A stretch of DNA of 64,000 nt from Brugia malayi. Lineage: Eukaryota; Nematoda; Chromadorea; Rhabditida; Onchocercidae. Positions 1-13,101 of the stretch are shown here, piece after piece. The position numbers were made by a program, and so were the translations under genes. The stretch spans positions 7,989,721 to 8,053,720 of the forward strand of contig NW_025062479.1 in assembly GCF_000002995.4 (NCBI RefSeq). Direction: 5' to 3'. The first letter of the stretch is position 1. The number at the start of each line of letters is the position of its first letter. The notes below the pieces were generated by a model that ran no database searches, had not been told where the DNA came from, and was given only the letters and a program-made list of their open reading frames with translations.

Positions 1-169
1 TTCCATAATATAACACTCATCATGCAAGGTAAATATAATGTTTAATTATATTCAGGTTTTTTTGAATTAAACTTTTATTATTTTAAACCAATTCCCAAAC
101 ACAATTAAAGCATTTTAAGCCAAGTCTTAAGCTTGTTTCATTTTACCGCCACGAATTTTTTACTTTCAG

Positions 170-1142
170 GATTTTTGTCTGGATTCGGCACTTCACATGC
201 TATTTTTGCTTTTGCTTTTGCCGATATTGTAAATTTTCATTATGAATTTGTTTCTCTCCCTCTATGGTGCCATTTAATCCTTTAATTTCTTAACAATGTA
301 TTTTTAAATAGAAAATGTTATATGGATTGAATTAAGTGCATAATTATTTAATTAACCAAATTTTTGTCATTGTTTTCTCAGGATATACTTCATAAAAGTT
401 ACACATGGTTAGCGATGGCAGTCCAAGCTACCTTTTACGCATGCTTTGTGATTAGCACTATTGCAGCGCTTGACAGGTATTTCATCATTTTGTCTTGTAA
501 TCCTCAATTGTTTGTTTATTCAGCAAAATCAGTTCGAGAATTAAGTATTCCTAACAACATCACCAACCTACTTTTGGAAAAGAGATATCTTATTTTTAGG
601 CTTGAAATTAGTTCTGGTTTAATAGATGGCTTGAAACGTGGGTTGAGTTTCCAGAGTGGTGGTTTAGACATATTGTTATGTTTAATTGGTACAGTAGCTA
701 CACTGATATTAACGTTATATGACGACTGGTTTGCAGCGCCAATAAAAGAACAAGAAAGAATTCAGGTTTGCGTCTGCAGTTCTTGCAGTTTCTTTTTCTT
801 TCATCCTTCAGAATTTTGGTGTTGTTAATGAAATGCTAGAAATTTTCTTTAACTTTTAAAATGAAAAAGATTCGCAGTCTAAATATCTGCTCAGAATGGA
901 TGATATTAATTTCTTATTACGAAAGATTTGATTGATTCACAATAGTAAGTTGATTAACACTGCAGGATATTGTGGTGATGGACCCATTGGTTACTTGGCG
1001 TTTATTAAGCAGTGTCCGTGCATTAGCTGGATTATTAAGCTGGCTTTTTCTGGCTCTTTCACCAAACAGCAATATCTTATTAAGGCAACTTCGTAATCCG
1101 GTTTGGCAACCCAACATTTCTGATTTTTTTTCAAAAATTTAA
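170..1142 (+). CDS. TMEM237/JBTS-14-like ciliary transition-zone membrane protein, 3' end (partial)
   Basis: Four phase-compatible exons: 170-228, 382-476, 600-765 and 966-1142 (stop TAA at 1140-1142). The 5' part lies before the window. The product is a multi-pass membrane protein: the pieces FLSGFGTSHAIFAFAFAD, YTWLAMAVQATFYACFVIST, LDILLCLIGTVATLILTLY and LAGLLSWLFLALSP are four hydrophobic segments, the second followed by an ALDR motif. That order (an FLSGF entry, a membrane helix ending in an F/L-DR motif, a Gly-Leu stretch, a third helix, then W....L.GL.W in the fourth) matches what I remember of TMEM237, a tetraspan protein of the ciliary transition zone (Joubert syndrome gene in man, jbts-14 in C. 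elegans). The segment 477-599 is open in frame but is treated as an intron because GACAG/GTATTT and TTATTTTTAG/G give matching phase and removing it improves the match. Family assignment is by memory of the pattern only. Confidence 0.6.
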
Positions 1143-4100
1143 GAAGTCAACAGATAGAGATATATCTCAGGAACAGTTTAAAACTTTTCACTATCACCTC
1201 GAAAACATTTGCTTAAAAGTAGTCTCCTAATTTCAAAATTATTTTTATTCGTTTTCAGGAATCAATCAATTAATGGGAACTGCGAAATGCCGTAAAATGG
1301 ACGAAATGCTTGGGAGATAACTGAAGTAATGCATGAACCTATTTCGGATTACAGACGGCGGTCAGATAGAAACCATCAAACCTAAGCAAAAAATTTGCTA
1401 CATTATTTCACTTTAGCGGAACTATAAGATTCACGAATACGCTGAAGCAATTTCCAAATAAAAGTAGACCTCATATTTTTTTTGTAAACTGAATGGAAAA
1501 GAAATCAAATTTTGATTAGCATTACTCAAAAGCATTATGTATTTCTATTTTCGCTGTACCCTCAATGTTAATTACTTCTTTATTTCATACTTTTCGACGA
1601 AAATTCTTATTCTTCTTAAAATTGTTTAATTTAAACAAGCTGAAAGATCAATCATCTCTATCAACACAAAACATAAGTAATTAACCGACAATTTCTTGCG
1701 GTTTTCTGTCACCATAGCCACTAAGTCAGTCAATTAATTGGGTTCTAACCAGCCAATAAAGTGAAATTCTACGTTGACTACATTAAATTGTAAACAGCAA
1801 CTTCATTAATTTTTTACCAGTCGAAAGAGGAAATTGAGATTAATAGAAACTCTTAATGTTCTTGCTGTCAAATTTTTTAAAAACTTTGAATAGGTTTTCA
1901 ACTCAAGTATTCCAAGAAATTAGAATGCCTATGATTTGAATCATCGTCACACAAAATTCATTAAAGTTTTACTGAAAAACCATTAAAATTGGATTCCATT
2001 ATTTCTCTGGTTTCATGCTCCGTCCTCTTTTTTCTATTTCACTTCTCATCCTTTCTCAGTTAGAATTTGATGCTTTTCCTCCATCTTCATTTTGGTTATC
2101 GATAGAAAAAAAAAAAGTGCCAATTTTTTGAGAAGAAAATTATAGTTTACATCTGCATTTTTTTTGGGAGGGGAAAGGCAGTTATGAGGGATAAAATGAT
2201 TCTCTTTTCAATTCACGTTTCTGTCATTTTCCATCAATTTCCGCAGGATTTTCACTAACAATTTCTTCTTACATCCATAATTGTTATGGTATTTTTTGTA
2301 CTAATAATTTCGCTTTGCAAGATTAAAATGAAATTGCTTTCACTGTTTGTTATGTTCGGTACTGTTGATCATGACAGGAAATACAATCATTTATGGAATT
2401 CGAGTTTGTTTCCTCTTTTTAAAATGACAAATTTGAGTTATCCATCATTTCTACATCTTGTGTTAATGAAATGAAAATAAAGTATATTATTTCCTTTTCA
2501 TAATCTTTAATAAAAATTTTGTACAGAAAAACAAATCGGGTCATTTCATGGTTAGCAATTTTAATATGGCATTTGAATAAGGACGCTAAATTCAACTAAT
2601 TCATTTATTTACAATTCTAGTAACATATTTTTATTGCGAAAAATTGGCTGCTTTTATCTAACAAAAAGTTCTGGTAAGAGTGCAGCAAGTAAACAAGTGG
2701 AAACTGTTGATTTAACCACATCACTTTTAGTGTTTAATAACAGTTCGCATATAATACATCAGTGCGATAATCAAGTTTATTGTGTATAAGAATTAAAAAG
2801 CTAGGTTCAACTAAATTATAGAAAAAGGAAAATTTAAATGATTCCTTCATCAGTAAGCGAGTTGTATTCAAACTTTTAACTTGTTTTTTTCATATCAACT
2901 GATTTAATTGGAACAATCATTGATATCAGTAGAGTAACATATCAACATAACGGAACTGATAATCACTCCACATGAGACCATGGTGGATAGCTGATAAATA
3001 TTACAATTTCTTATGTGATTTAACTACGAATGTAATAATTTGATAGACGAAGTTCTTAACTTCACTGATGAAGAATATTCATGATTTACCAACTGTTTAG
3101 ATCAAACTTCGTTTTCGCTCTTTCCCTGTTTTTATGCTTTTCTTGGTGGTGTGATGACATTTCGCTCTGTTGTTGTCGAAGATTAATACTAGCTTTTCTA
3201 TTTTGCCTAATTGAAAACAAAAACTAATTTTATCTAGTTATATAGAAATCATCACTTTCAGTTTACGTATTTATTTCCTTTATTTTTATCAGTTCTAAAT
3301 TATTTGGACTTTTATATAGTAAAAACCCGCGTAAGCATACATCCTTGCATACGTCGCAACTTCTGTTGTGAGACTTGGGGCTTCTTACTCTTGTAGCTTA
3401 GAGTTGAATTGAAGTTTTGCCTTCCTTGTTTGTTATTGTAGTTGGTACAGACGAATGCGTTGAATGATAGGTCTGTTGTAACGACTTTATTTGTTAACAA
3501 CCACAATGTATAGATATTAATCTATAGCAACAGTGCACTGATAATTTCTTAGAGTTCAACGAATAAGATGAAGGAGATGAATAAGTCGATGAGGAACATA
3601 GAAAAATTAAATGAACTATGAGTGAGGAAGAGTAGCCGAACCATAACTTGCTGGTACAAAAAATTCAATAAGACAAAGGACTTCAATCTTTGTATAGTAG
3701 GCATTGATTTGTAAAAGATACATGATTACACTGAATAAAGAGCTATCGAATGATTTTTACTCTTTATATAGTAAGAGATGGGTTTTAGTATTGTCAGTTG
3801 CTCATAAGAATGATTATTAGATTAGAAAACTTTTACAATATCTCAACATTACAAGCAAATTTGGCTTGGAACAAAGGAGTAATTTTTAACATATCAAGCA
3901 ATACACATGCCCTTTGCTAACTGTTGAAAATTCCTAGACAAACAGAAGAAGCTTAGCTACAATGAGGAGAGTTTGGAATAATGATTGCTTAGATGAGATG
4001 CAATTTGGAACAGTTTTATATTTCTTTAAAGAATGTTCAATTAGGAAAAATTTTAGTATTATGAGTTAATTCAATTTTATTTAATATCTTTTGTAAGTTA

Positions 4101-7100
4101 TTTCGAGGTTAGCGAGACTTATTTCGGGTTTCACGACTTTTACACAGCTGATGGATGCGCTTTTACAAAATATATGGCTGAAATTATGAAATCAAACAGC
4201 TTTTTTCTATCCATTATCTAATGTTTTGAATATCGAGTAAGCTATTGGTTTTAACAGGTTTCATTTTTTATTTCTGATATAGTTATTTGTCTAATGATTC
4301 AAAAATTTACATATAATATGACTGTTAGAATACTTTAAACAAAAAAACTAGAAAATAAAAGTGCTATTTCCGGTGATGTGAAAAAAGTAGAAATTTCAGC
4401 CGAAAACTTCGGGATCCTTTTTTCATCATCAACTGTTAGTATATAAATTAATATTACAGGTGATAAAATGTTCTAAAAAAGATAATTATCTCATACGTAT
4501 GAAAATTTCTGCATACAATTGTTCATCATTCATAACTTTGTATTTAAACACTTTCCAATGCTTCATATTCATTGCCAACTTAACAAAAGTTTTTCCCCAC
4601 CTTTCAAAATGAATGAAACCAATACAATTTGAAGAAAGAAAATATGAAGAATGAGAAATCATGCACTTTTTAAGATATGGAAGCTTAAAGTTAGGCACTA
4701 TACAAATAAATGTTTTTCCATGGGTATTGGCACTTTTTGAGTTGGATCAGTATAACTATAAAGTCATCTTTATAACATTTGGGATGATAAAATATAAAGA
4801 AAATAGAATGGAAATTTACATCAATTTTTCCAAGCCATAATGCTATAGTTGGCTCTTGTCGATAATGTTTTACTATCACAGCACTTCACATCAAATAAGC
4901 CTAATTTTCGCAGGACTCTCAATCACAGCATTTGCCTTATAATGAAATTCAGCATTGAGCCATTACATCTAAAATTTTTCTATGTCTTTTGCTTAAAGAA
5001 AAATATTAATTGTGTAGCAGAGTCGTTTACGAAATTTCAGCATTAATGAGGAAGATATTCCTAAACATCACATTGAGTTAAACTCATATGGTCGTCACTT
5101 GAGTGTTATTATGTTAAGAAATTCTTGACAAGCGAGCTGGATAGCAATTTCGTATTTAGCTAATTATCAAATCCCAAATTTACAGTGAACAGATAATTAT
5201 TGAAGACAATGTCACTTAAATGATATCTTCAATGAAGGTTTGAAATCTTAACCGTTCGTTTCATTTTCTTCCGAATGAATCTTATAAGAAAATGTCAAAT
5301 AATAGTAGTAAAAAATATTACAGGAAATGTGATAATTTCAGAATTTATTGGAAACTTTTCCAAAGATTTGCAATTAATCTTTTGTCATTAGAAGTCGAAA
5401 ATTTTTTAAATTTCATTTTTTATTGATAAACTTATTTCTTTATAGTCCTTTTTTCTACTTCAACTCAAGTAGGAAAGCTAAAACTGCGTTCTGTTACCAT
5501 ATGGTAGCCAGAAAAAGTTTCCTCTATTCAAACCTTTGGAAAAAATTTGCTGGGGTTGAAATCTTTATAAAATCCAATTAGGTATTTTAAAAGTATTTGA
5601 TGTGAGGTTAACAAAATAGAACGTCAGCAACACGGTTATTAAAAATTTCATTGCAATATTGAAACAAAGTTGATATCATATTTTTTATTTAATTTTTTCC
5701 ATCACTCACTTCATAGTGGAATATATTGACTTGCTTTGAGATACTTAAAAGTTCTGAAATTATCTATGGAGCAATAAAAACATAATTCTGGAACTTTTGA
5801 TGAGTTGCAAATTAAAAAATCAAAAAAAAAAAGAGGAAAAGACTTAAAATTACCTAATGTTTTAGAGTCGAGTAATATCTTAGTTGTGAAAGATATACAT
5901 ATTTGCTAGAGTGTGACCACGCCAACACTATTCAGAACTAAAATTCAGCCCTAACGGCTCACAATTCATTTCATTATGCCGCATTTTGTAAAAAAAAGTT
6001 ATGATTTCAAAAAAATCAACTATTTCTAGTAATCTGAAACTTTAATTTATGTTTTTTATAAGGAAGAGCTAAGATAATTCGATATCTATGCTAGCCGTTG
6101 TTGTATGTTTGTGAAAAAAGCGATTTTCAAACTATAGCGACAGTAGACTTTAGTAATAACTAAGGCTATTATTTCGTTAGTAAACTAATTCCTTTTTTTT
6201 TTCTTTTTTGTTTATATTATATCTGAAATTATTTCATGATTCCTAATCAAAATGTTTTTCGAAGCAATACACTTAATCGTTCCTTGAAAATGACCAGTCA
6301 TAGCAAAACTTATTCTCAAAAAAATTATTGTTATATAACTTATTGCCAAAAAATTCTATCTTAAATTCATTCTATGGTTTGCCCATTGTTAACACCAATT
6401 TAAATGTCGTGCGCAATTTTCGTCCCTCTCTGGTGAGAATAATAGAGAAACTTCTGTGTGCTCATAGACTGACTGATGAGAAATAAGAATGCTTTAAGTG
6501 CAGTCTTTTCCTTAATCTTTTTCGAAACAAGCCAAAGAAAAATGATTTTGGAAAAATTTATTTATGAAATTAATTGAATTTCTCCCCTTTAAGTAAAATC
6601 TTTTGCTTACCAAAAACTTTTACTTTGTTCTTTCAATCGCACTTCATTAGCAATAGGATATTACGCAAAAAACAAAATCTGAGTAAAACGCTAATCAGTG
6701 TAAAGTAATGCAGGAAACGAACGGAGCCTATACTTTTTAAATGAGTGACTGAAACTTATAAATCAAAGTCTTCACTTTATTTGACAGCAATAAGGTCACG
6801 TTTTGTTCATCAATCACGAATGTTGTATATGAACATGAAACTATCATAGAAGTGAGGCACGCGAAGGGTTGTAGTCTAAACTTGGACAACCTGGATGAAT
6901 TCGAATATAAGCATGCATTATCAAATAATGTTAAGAAACTTTTCAGATTACTTGTGGCCAAAATTCTTTATTAATGAGCATGTTGTAGTTGTCCAACCAC
7001 AAACCAATTTCTGTTTTTAGAATTCTATCAATTTCATTAGCTTTAGAGGAATAAGATTTGCCGATTCATTCCTTGACTTTCAAATTGCATTTTTCCAGAA

Positions 7101-10100
7101 ACTTTCTGGAATTCTATCAATTCGAAATGCGCATTATTTAATTTAATGAATCTGTAATAATTAATAATTAAGGAAAAAGTTATAATAGGCTCTCTGAAAA
7201 TTAAGGCTGTCAATGATGTAACTGAAATATTCCAGATTTTTTAGTTTCTATTTCCATCCAAAATGTTTTGATTGTGCATAGAATCGTAAATTCCGATGTA
7301 AAAACTGTTTATGAAAATCGATGCTTCACATTGTAATGGGCACCGGTTTTACTTCTACATAATTTTACAGTGATCCCAAATTGGTTGTATTAGTACCACA
7401 TTTTCTCATTAAATTAAAGTGGGATACTTCTTGATTATATCTAATTAAAGTTACTGACAAGCTACCCACTATTGCAGGAATACAAAACTTATTGATACTT
7501 GCTCTTTTTTTAAATTATTTTTTTTATGGGTAAAATTAACAGATTCCTTACTAGGACTGATAAAAAATGAAAATATATATATATATATATGACTTCCGGA
7601 ATATCATACGTCTTTAACAGGGAACCATACTGATGTTATCACACGCCAATTCATTTATCAAAATAATGAACTAGTAATGAATTATTGGATTCTGCAGTCA
7701 GTTAACTGAAGCTTATCATTTTCTTGTTTACTTTCCACTAAATCTTCCACATCTTTCCCATTTCTCCATATGTACTTTTGTTTCATTGTTTTTTTTTTTT
7801 TTTGCAAAGACTTGATAGATTTCGCTTCGTTTGCTTACAAGAATTACAACTACAGCTTAGAAGGACACAATGTTCCACAAAAATATATGACAAATTCGTT
7901 TTCAGATAATTAAGGATTGTGCTATTCCACTAACATTCTTGAGAAATTTTGACTTTTCATAAAACTTAAAATTAGCTTAACGTAAATTAGAAAAGGCAAA
8001 TTATCTTTGAGCAATATTAGGCATCAATCCCCATGTTAACCTCGTTTTAAAAAATTTACATTGTAGAATGCAGTTAAACTAAGAATAACTAATTTTTTAT
8101 TTTGTCTTTAATTTCTGTTTTCTGTTTTTTTTTTTTTTTTTAATTCTGGTAAACATAGCTACCAATATGGAGAGTTTTTCCAAAATTTTAATATGACTTA
8201 AACCTAAATTATAGCTTTCTAACCTTTTCTTTAAGTGATACATTCTTTGTTAGGCGCTTTATTTTAGCAGTATAGACACATGACAAAATAAAGTGGAAAT
8301 TAAAATCGACTTTTTAAATATACCGATAGTGAAATTCATAAGAGGAATGCTTTACATACACATCTACTTGAAAATTAAAGGAAATTATTTGAGCAATTAT
8401 AGGCTGTTAATGATAAATAACATTTTTTATATTCAATAATGTGACTTCAATTGCAAGTAAAAGCTATTGCCGCTTATAATAACAAAATGTTTCATGAAAT
8501 TTTCTAAAAATTTTTTTTTATATCTAATTCTTCCTAGATCAGATATATTATTCAAAAATCTAACTCCTGACTATGATTGCATTCTTGTCAATAAAATGTT
8601 TTTGCTTTTCCTTCTACCACAAGGGGTCGGTTAAGCTCTGGATGAAGTAGTTACTAATTAAGGAAAAAACTGCAATAAATCAATAAATCGTCAAGATAAT
8701 CCAATGCACATCCCAAGTATATTATCAATTCTTCTGTTAATTTGTTTAAATGGGATGTCGAATTTTACAACTAGCATTCATTGCTATTTTCTGACTTAAT
8801 ATCATTTCTAGTAATATTTCTCAACAGTTTCCAGATTACACCCAATGATGCACATTTTACAACCCCTCATATTTCCACACCACCTCAGAGGAAAATCAAT
8901 GAATGCCATTAAAGGTTCAAGATGTTAACCTTCCATCTCTAATATAAGAAGTACCAAAATTCCTAACTGGACTAGGTAAATGTTAGAACTGAAATTGTTA
9001 GGATTAAGAATATTTAGAAGATGTAGACAAAATGAGGAAGAAAAACCTTAGCACTTCAGTTATGCCAAACAGAAGATCTAGACTGGATGGCATTAGCACT
9101 GATGATAATACGAATCTTCCACTCTGAAATTACAGTGACCTGCTGAACTAAATTTTTGGTAGATCTTAAATTATTCATATTCTGTCACTACTCATCTTTA
9201 TAAGATTGAATATCTAAGCAAAACTGAATGACCACAAACACTGAAATTACAATTATGTGAAATGAAGCTGAAAAAAGTAATAACCAATCTTTTTTTCATT
9301 CATAGAAATTAAGCTCTTTAAATTGAGACTAGTAATTTGAATATCTTGTTCAAAATTTATCACTTCTCCCTTATCTCCAATGAAAAAAAAAACTTAGTCA
9401 TACTTATAAAGTTTCACGAATTTTGACACTCTTTATTATAATAAAAGACGAAATTTGAGAATTTGAACTAAAGCTGCGCATTAGTTCAAGCTCATAAATT
9501 TCATATTCTCAAGCATGCATGTTCAAGTGGAAGAACGACTCAAAAAGTGCCGATGAGCCTGACCACACGTTTGGAAAGAAATACAAAATTGTTGATGGTT
9601 AGATTTTATGAACAACGTGTTATAAGTTTAAGCGTTCCTAAGATCTTTAAAATTTTTCTAAATGTAGCTTATAGAATAATAGGAGAAAATTTTAGTTCAA
9701 GTTTTTTTTTTATGGTGCTAATTTTTTTTCTTAAAGGATTTCTTTACCACTCGATTTGATATATATAAAACACGATTTGCGACAATTTATTGCTACCGTT
9801 TGTAATGCCACATCGAAAGAGTGGTTGCTAATTTCTCTATATGAACTAACAGCTTATAATTTAAGCATTTCAAACGGTGAAAAATACAATCATTTCTCTC
9901 ACAGTGACAATATAAAACTTATGGAAAAATTAATTTACAGTGTAAAAAGAAGAGGTGAAAATTTTTTTTAAACTACAAACTAATTTTTTTAGAGAAATGA
10001 ATAACCGAGCTTAATTTTCATAACTGATTTTTGCAGTTTTATTGTAATCAGTTTTTCGAATTAGATAAATTACTGCTAACGTAATTAATATTTTCCCCTT

Positions 10101-10249
10101 ATATAAATGAAATCACAGATAAATAAACGTAACAAGGAAAGTTTGTCCTTTTGCTGAATTTTTTTTTTTTTGTTCCATTATTTCCCAAATACCATAATAT
10201 TTTTTACTTAATAATGGAAGAGAATTAATTCATTCCAGAATAACGAGCA
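1143..10249. other. Intergenic, no recognised gene
   Basis: About 9.1 kb of AT-rich DNA. All open frames are short (at most about 75 codons), low-complexity and without recognisable domains or phase-matched partner exons. It contains the downstream region of the TMEM237-like gene, homopolymer A/T runs, a short AT dinucleotide run near 7573-7590 and the upstream region of the GPCR gene. I see no RNA gene. Confidence 0.6.
7573..7590. repeat. Short (AT)n microsatellite
   Basis: Uninterrupted alternating A and T over about 18 bases in an intergenic region. Confidence 0.8.
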
Positions 10250-13101
10250 ATGAATGAAGTAGAAGACTACTTGGTACCAGAGTCAGATGCAGTATTTCCT
10301 ATCGATTGTTCACAATCAAACGAAACATTTGAACAGCTTCAATTACTTTATTCTCAGAACATCATTGCATGGCCAAATTTTTCAGAATGTTTACCACACT
10401 GTGAAATGTGCCAAATATTTGCTTCTGATTCAACTTACATTGTCTATAATCTAGTGCTCATTGGTTTCATTCTTCCTCTAATCGGTTTCTGCGGTCTGCT
10501 TGGTAATGGAATAAGTGCTTTCATTTATTGTAGACCAGGTATTATTGTTCGATTAAATAATTGATTATCGTAGAGCAGTACATATATGGTTTTTCTTAAT
10601 TTCCTTAAACAAAACTAATCAGAATGCAAGTTAAATATGAAGCAATAGAAATAAGTTATGAATGAGTAACCAGCTACAGAGAAGGAAATGGTCTTTTCCT
10701 CTAATTTGGAAACTTTTTGCTACAACTTGCTTTGAAATTTGAGATCATTATAGCTTGGAATCTACTTGAAATTAAATGTTCAACTAATTTTTCTTACTTC
10801 ATTTAGCTATTTAAGGCAAATATTTCAGAAATGCGTTCATCAACTAATTTGTACCTATGTGCACTTGGATGTAGCGATTGCGCGGTAATATGTACAGCAA
10901 TATTTTTATTTTGTTTTGACATTATCAGGCGTTACTCGTTGCATATATCTTTAATGTTTGGAGCATTTTCACCGATTATTTATCCAGCCGGTATGACTGC
11001 TCAAACATGCTCTGTTTATTTCACACTAGTGGCCGCTGCTGATTGCTTCATTCAAGTAAGAATTTTAATAATTTCCTGACAAGTGTTTCCAATCAGATTC
11101 ATTTACAACTTTAGTTTCAAAGCTGATTTTCACCTGTGCTAGGAGTACAGATTTTAAAAATATAAACATTGCATAATATACTTGTTATATATATTTTCAA
11201 TGTCTAGAGCACTTTCAAAAAAATTTAATAAATATCTTTATATTCTCTTCTTTGTACCAAATTGCTTTCTTTTTGCAAAGAAGAGTCACAATGCGTTCTG
11301 CTACAGTGTTGCTTCTCTTACCCTGCTTTTTCTTGACCTCATCTCTTCACCCTTTTTTCCCCATCTCAACATCCCTCTCGATACCTCAGAGTAATTCATA
11401 AATGAAGTGGTTTGCACAAGTTTATATTTCCTGGGCTCTCACCTCTGGAATAAAGATTCTGTGCAAGCCTTGCCAGTTCCCTTGTTAAATCTAGTATGGA
11501 ACAAATTTTTTAATTAACATGTTACTTGATTTATCATCCTCGAATATTTTGCAGGTGTGTTTGACGGATAGTTGTCGAAAACTTGTCTCTAGGGAGTTTT
11601 TCGTCAAATGTGTGGTGCTATTTATTGTAACGTTCAGTATTTTATACAATGTGCCGCATTGTCTCGAAACAGTTGTTTTGGAGTGTTGGCACACGCATTT
11701 CGAAAGTCGTTCACTTGAAGTTTGCCCCGATCCATTCAGGTTTCTACCGAGGTAACAATTATCAAAATTTTGATTTTTACAATGACAAATATCAACATCT
11801 ACTCCATCTCATACTTGGCCTTTAAACATTGCGATAATCCTTACTTGAATATCCAGAAAGTTGCATCTTTAAAGATGCTTATTGAATGGTCGGTAAAATT
11901 GACCCTATTAATTTGTTGTCTTCTAATTTCTCCACAATTTAATTAGGTTAAGCTATTTTATTACTATTCAAACATCTCAAATATACCTTCCCCATTCTTA
12001 AAGTTCAAGGGAAAACATTTTATTTTCTACTAATGTGTGAAAATGTGAAATAACTGTGAAATACTAATTTTGTCCAATTTCATTGATGCAAATTTTGGAT
12101 GCAAATTTTCAGTTATAAGCTCATTTATTACAAATATATGTATTCGATATTTCTTGCCGTAGGTCCTCTCGTTGTATTAGTAGTTCTAACTGTATGCATT
12201 ATTGGCGTAACTGTTACTATCAAGAAGGCTGATGGCAGTTCTGGCGATACCATTGCTTTGGTTAGTTTTATCAGTGTTACCTTTACAAAGATTACCAGTT
12301 AGTACAAACTGATTTAATATAGCTGTACTAAAATTTCACACAGATTTATATGAAAAATCCACTCTTCCAAATCTAGAGCACTGAAAAAAATTGTTGAGTA
12401 ATAATTTTCAAAATCACGAATTTGAAATCAAAACTATTCCATGATTACAATTAATATGTTGATAATTAGGCTCTAGAACAACCAGGAGTTGTTTTCTAAA
12501 ACCATAACTTCAATTACAGATATTAGTGGTACTATTATTCATTGCTTGTAATGTAGCAGCACTCCTATTAAATGTTTTTGAAGTTTATCTTGGTGAATTA
12601 CTGGGACCTTATATCAACTACGTTGTGGATGCATCCAATGTCTTAGTCGTCTTTAATTCGTCATGCAACTTTGTCATTTATGTGAAATTTTCATTAGCAT
12701 TCCGTCGTACTCTTCGACGACATATTTTCAAAACAAATACAAAAAGAACAATTCAAACGAATTCTAAAACAACCGCAAAAACAATAATGACAATAGGCAG
12801 TAAATACGGCAACAGTAGCAAAAGCAATGACGGTAGTGATAGTAGTAGTAATGGTAGTAATAAGAGTAGTAATAGTAATATTAGTAATAGTAGTGGTAGT
12901 AATAATACTAGCAGCAAAATGAATTCAACAACAGTCGTTATCGCAAGTGAAAATTCGATTGATTATCATCATCACGGACATTATCAGCATCCTAGTTATG
13001 ACTGTCGAAGACACCAGTATCCTGAACATGTTGAGCAACTATCCAGAAAAGAAACCATCAGTCGTGTTCCAAAAACAGCCCAACTAGAAACACTCATATA
13101 G
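10250..13101 (+). CDS. Class A neuropeptide-receptor-type GPCR (FMRFamide-receptor-like)
   Basis: Five exons: 10250-10538, 10829-11055, 11555-11751, 12113-12260 and 12520-13101 (stop TAG), all in phase, giving about 480 residues. The start is the first ATG of an open frame, 6 bases after an in-frame-independent AT-rich leader; the N-terminus carries likely N-glycosylation sites (SNET, PNFS). TM1 holds LLGNG, TM2 LYLCALGCSD (the conserved Asp), TM3 begins with the conserved Cys in AQTCSVYFTLV and ends in DCF (residues 168-170) where most class A receptors have DRY. TM4 has the NVPH stretch, extracellular loop 2 carries two Cys (ECW and EVCPDPF), TM5 contains YMYSIFLAVGPL, and TM7 ends in NSSCNFVIY, an NPxxY variant. 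This set, with the loop-2 pattern and YMY...GPL, is typical of nematode FMRFamide-peptide receptors. After the membrane core the C-tail is rich in Ser/Asn (about residues 391-417) from trinucleotide repeats, then His-rich. Ligand and exact orthologue cannot be told. Confidence 0.86.
12829..12905 (+). repeat. AGT/AAT-type trinucleotide repeat inside the GPCR C-tail
   Basis: Imperfect AGT/GGT/AAT triplets in coding phase; translated as a run of Ser, Asn and Gly in the cytoplasmic tail. Length is likely to vary between individuals. Confidence 0.85.

Noticed and set aside
477..599. In-frame readthrough joining two TMEM237-like exons
   Set aside because: The stretch has good donor and acceptor sites with matching phase, and its translation interrupts the family pattern between the AALDR motif and the next helix.
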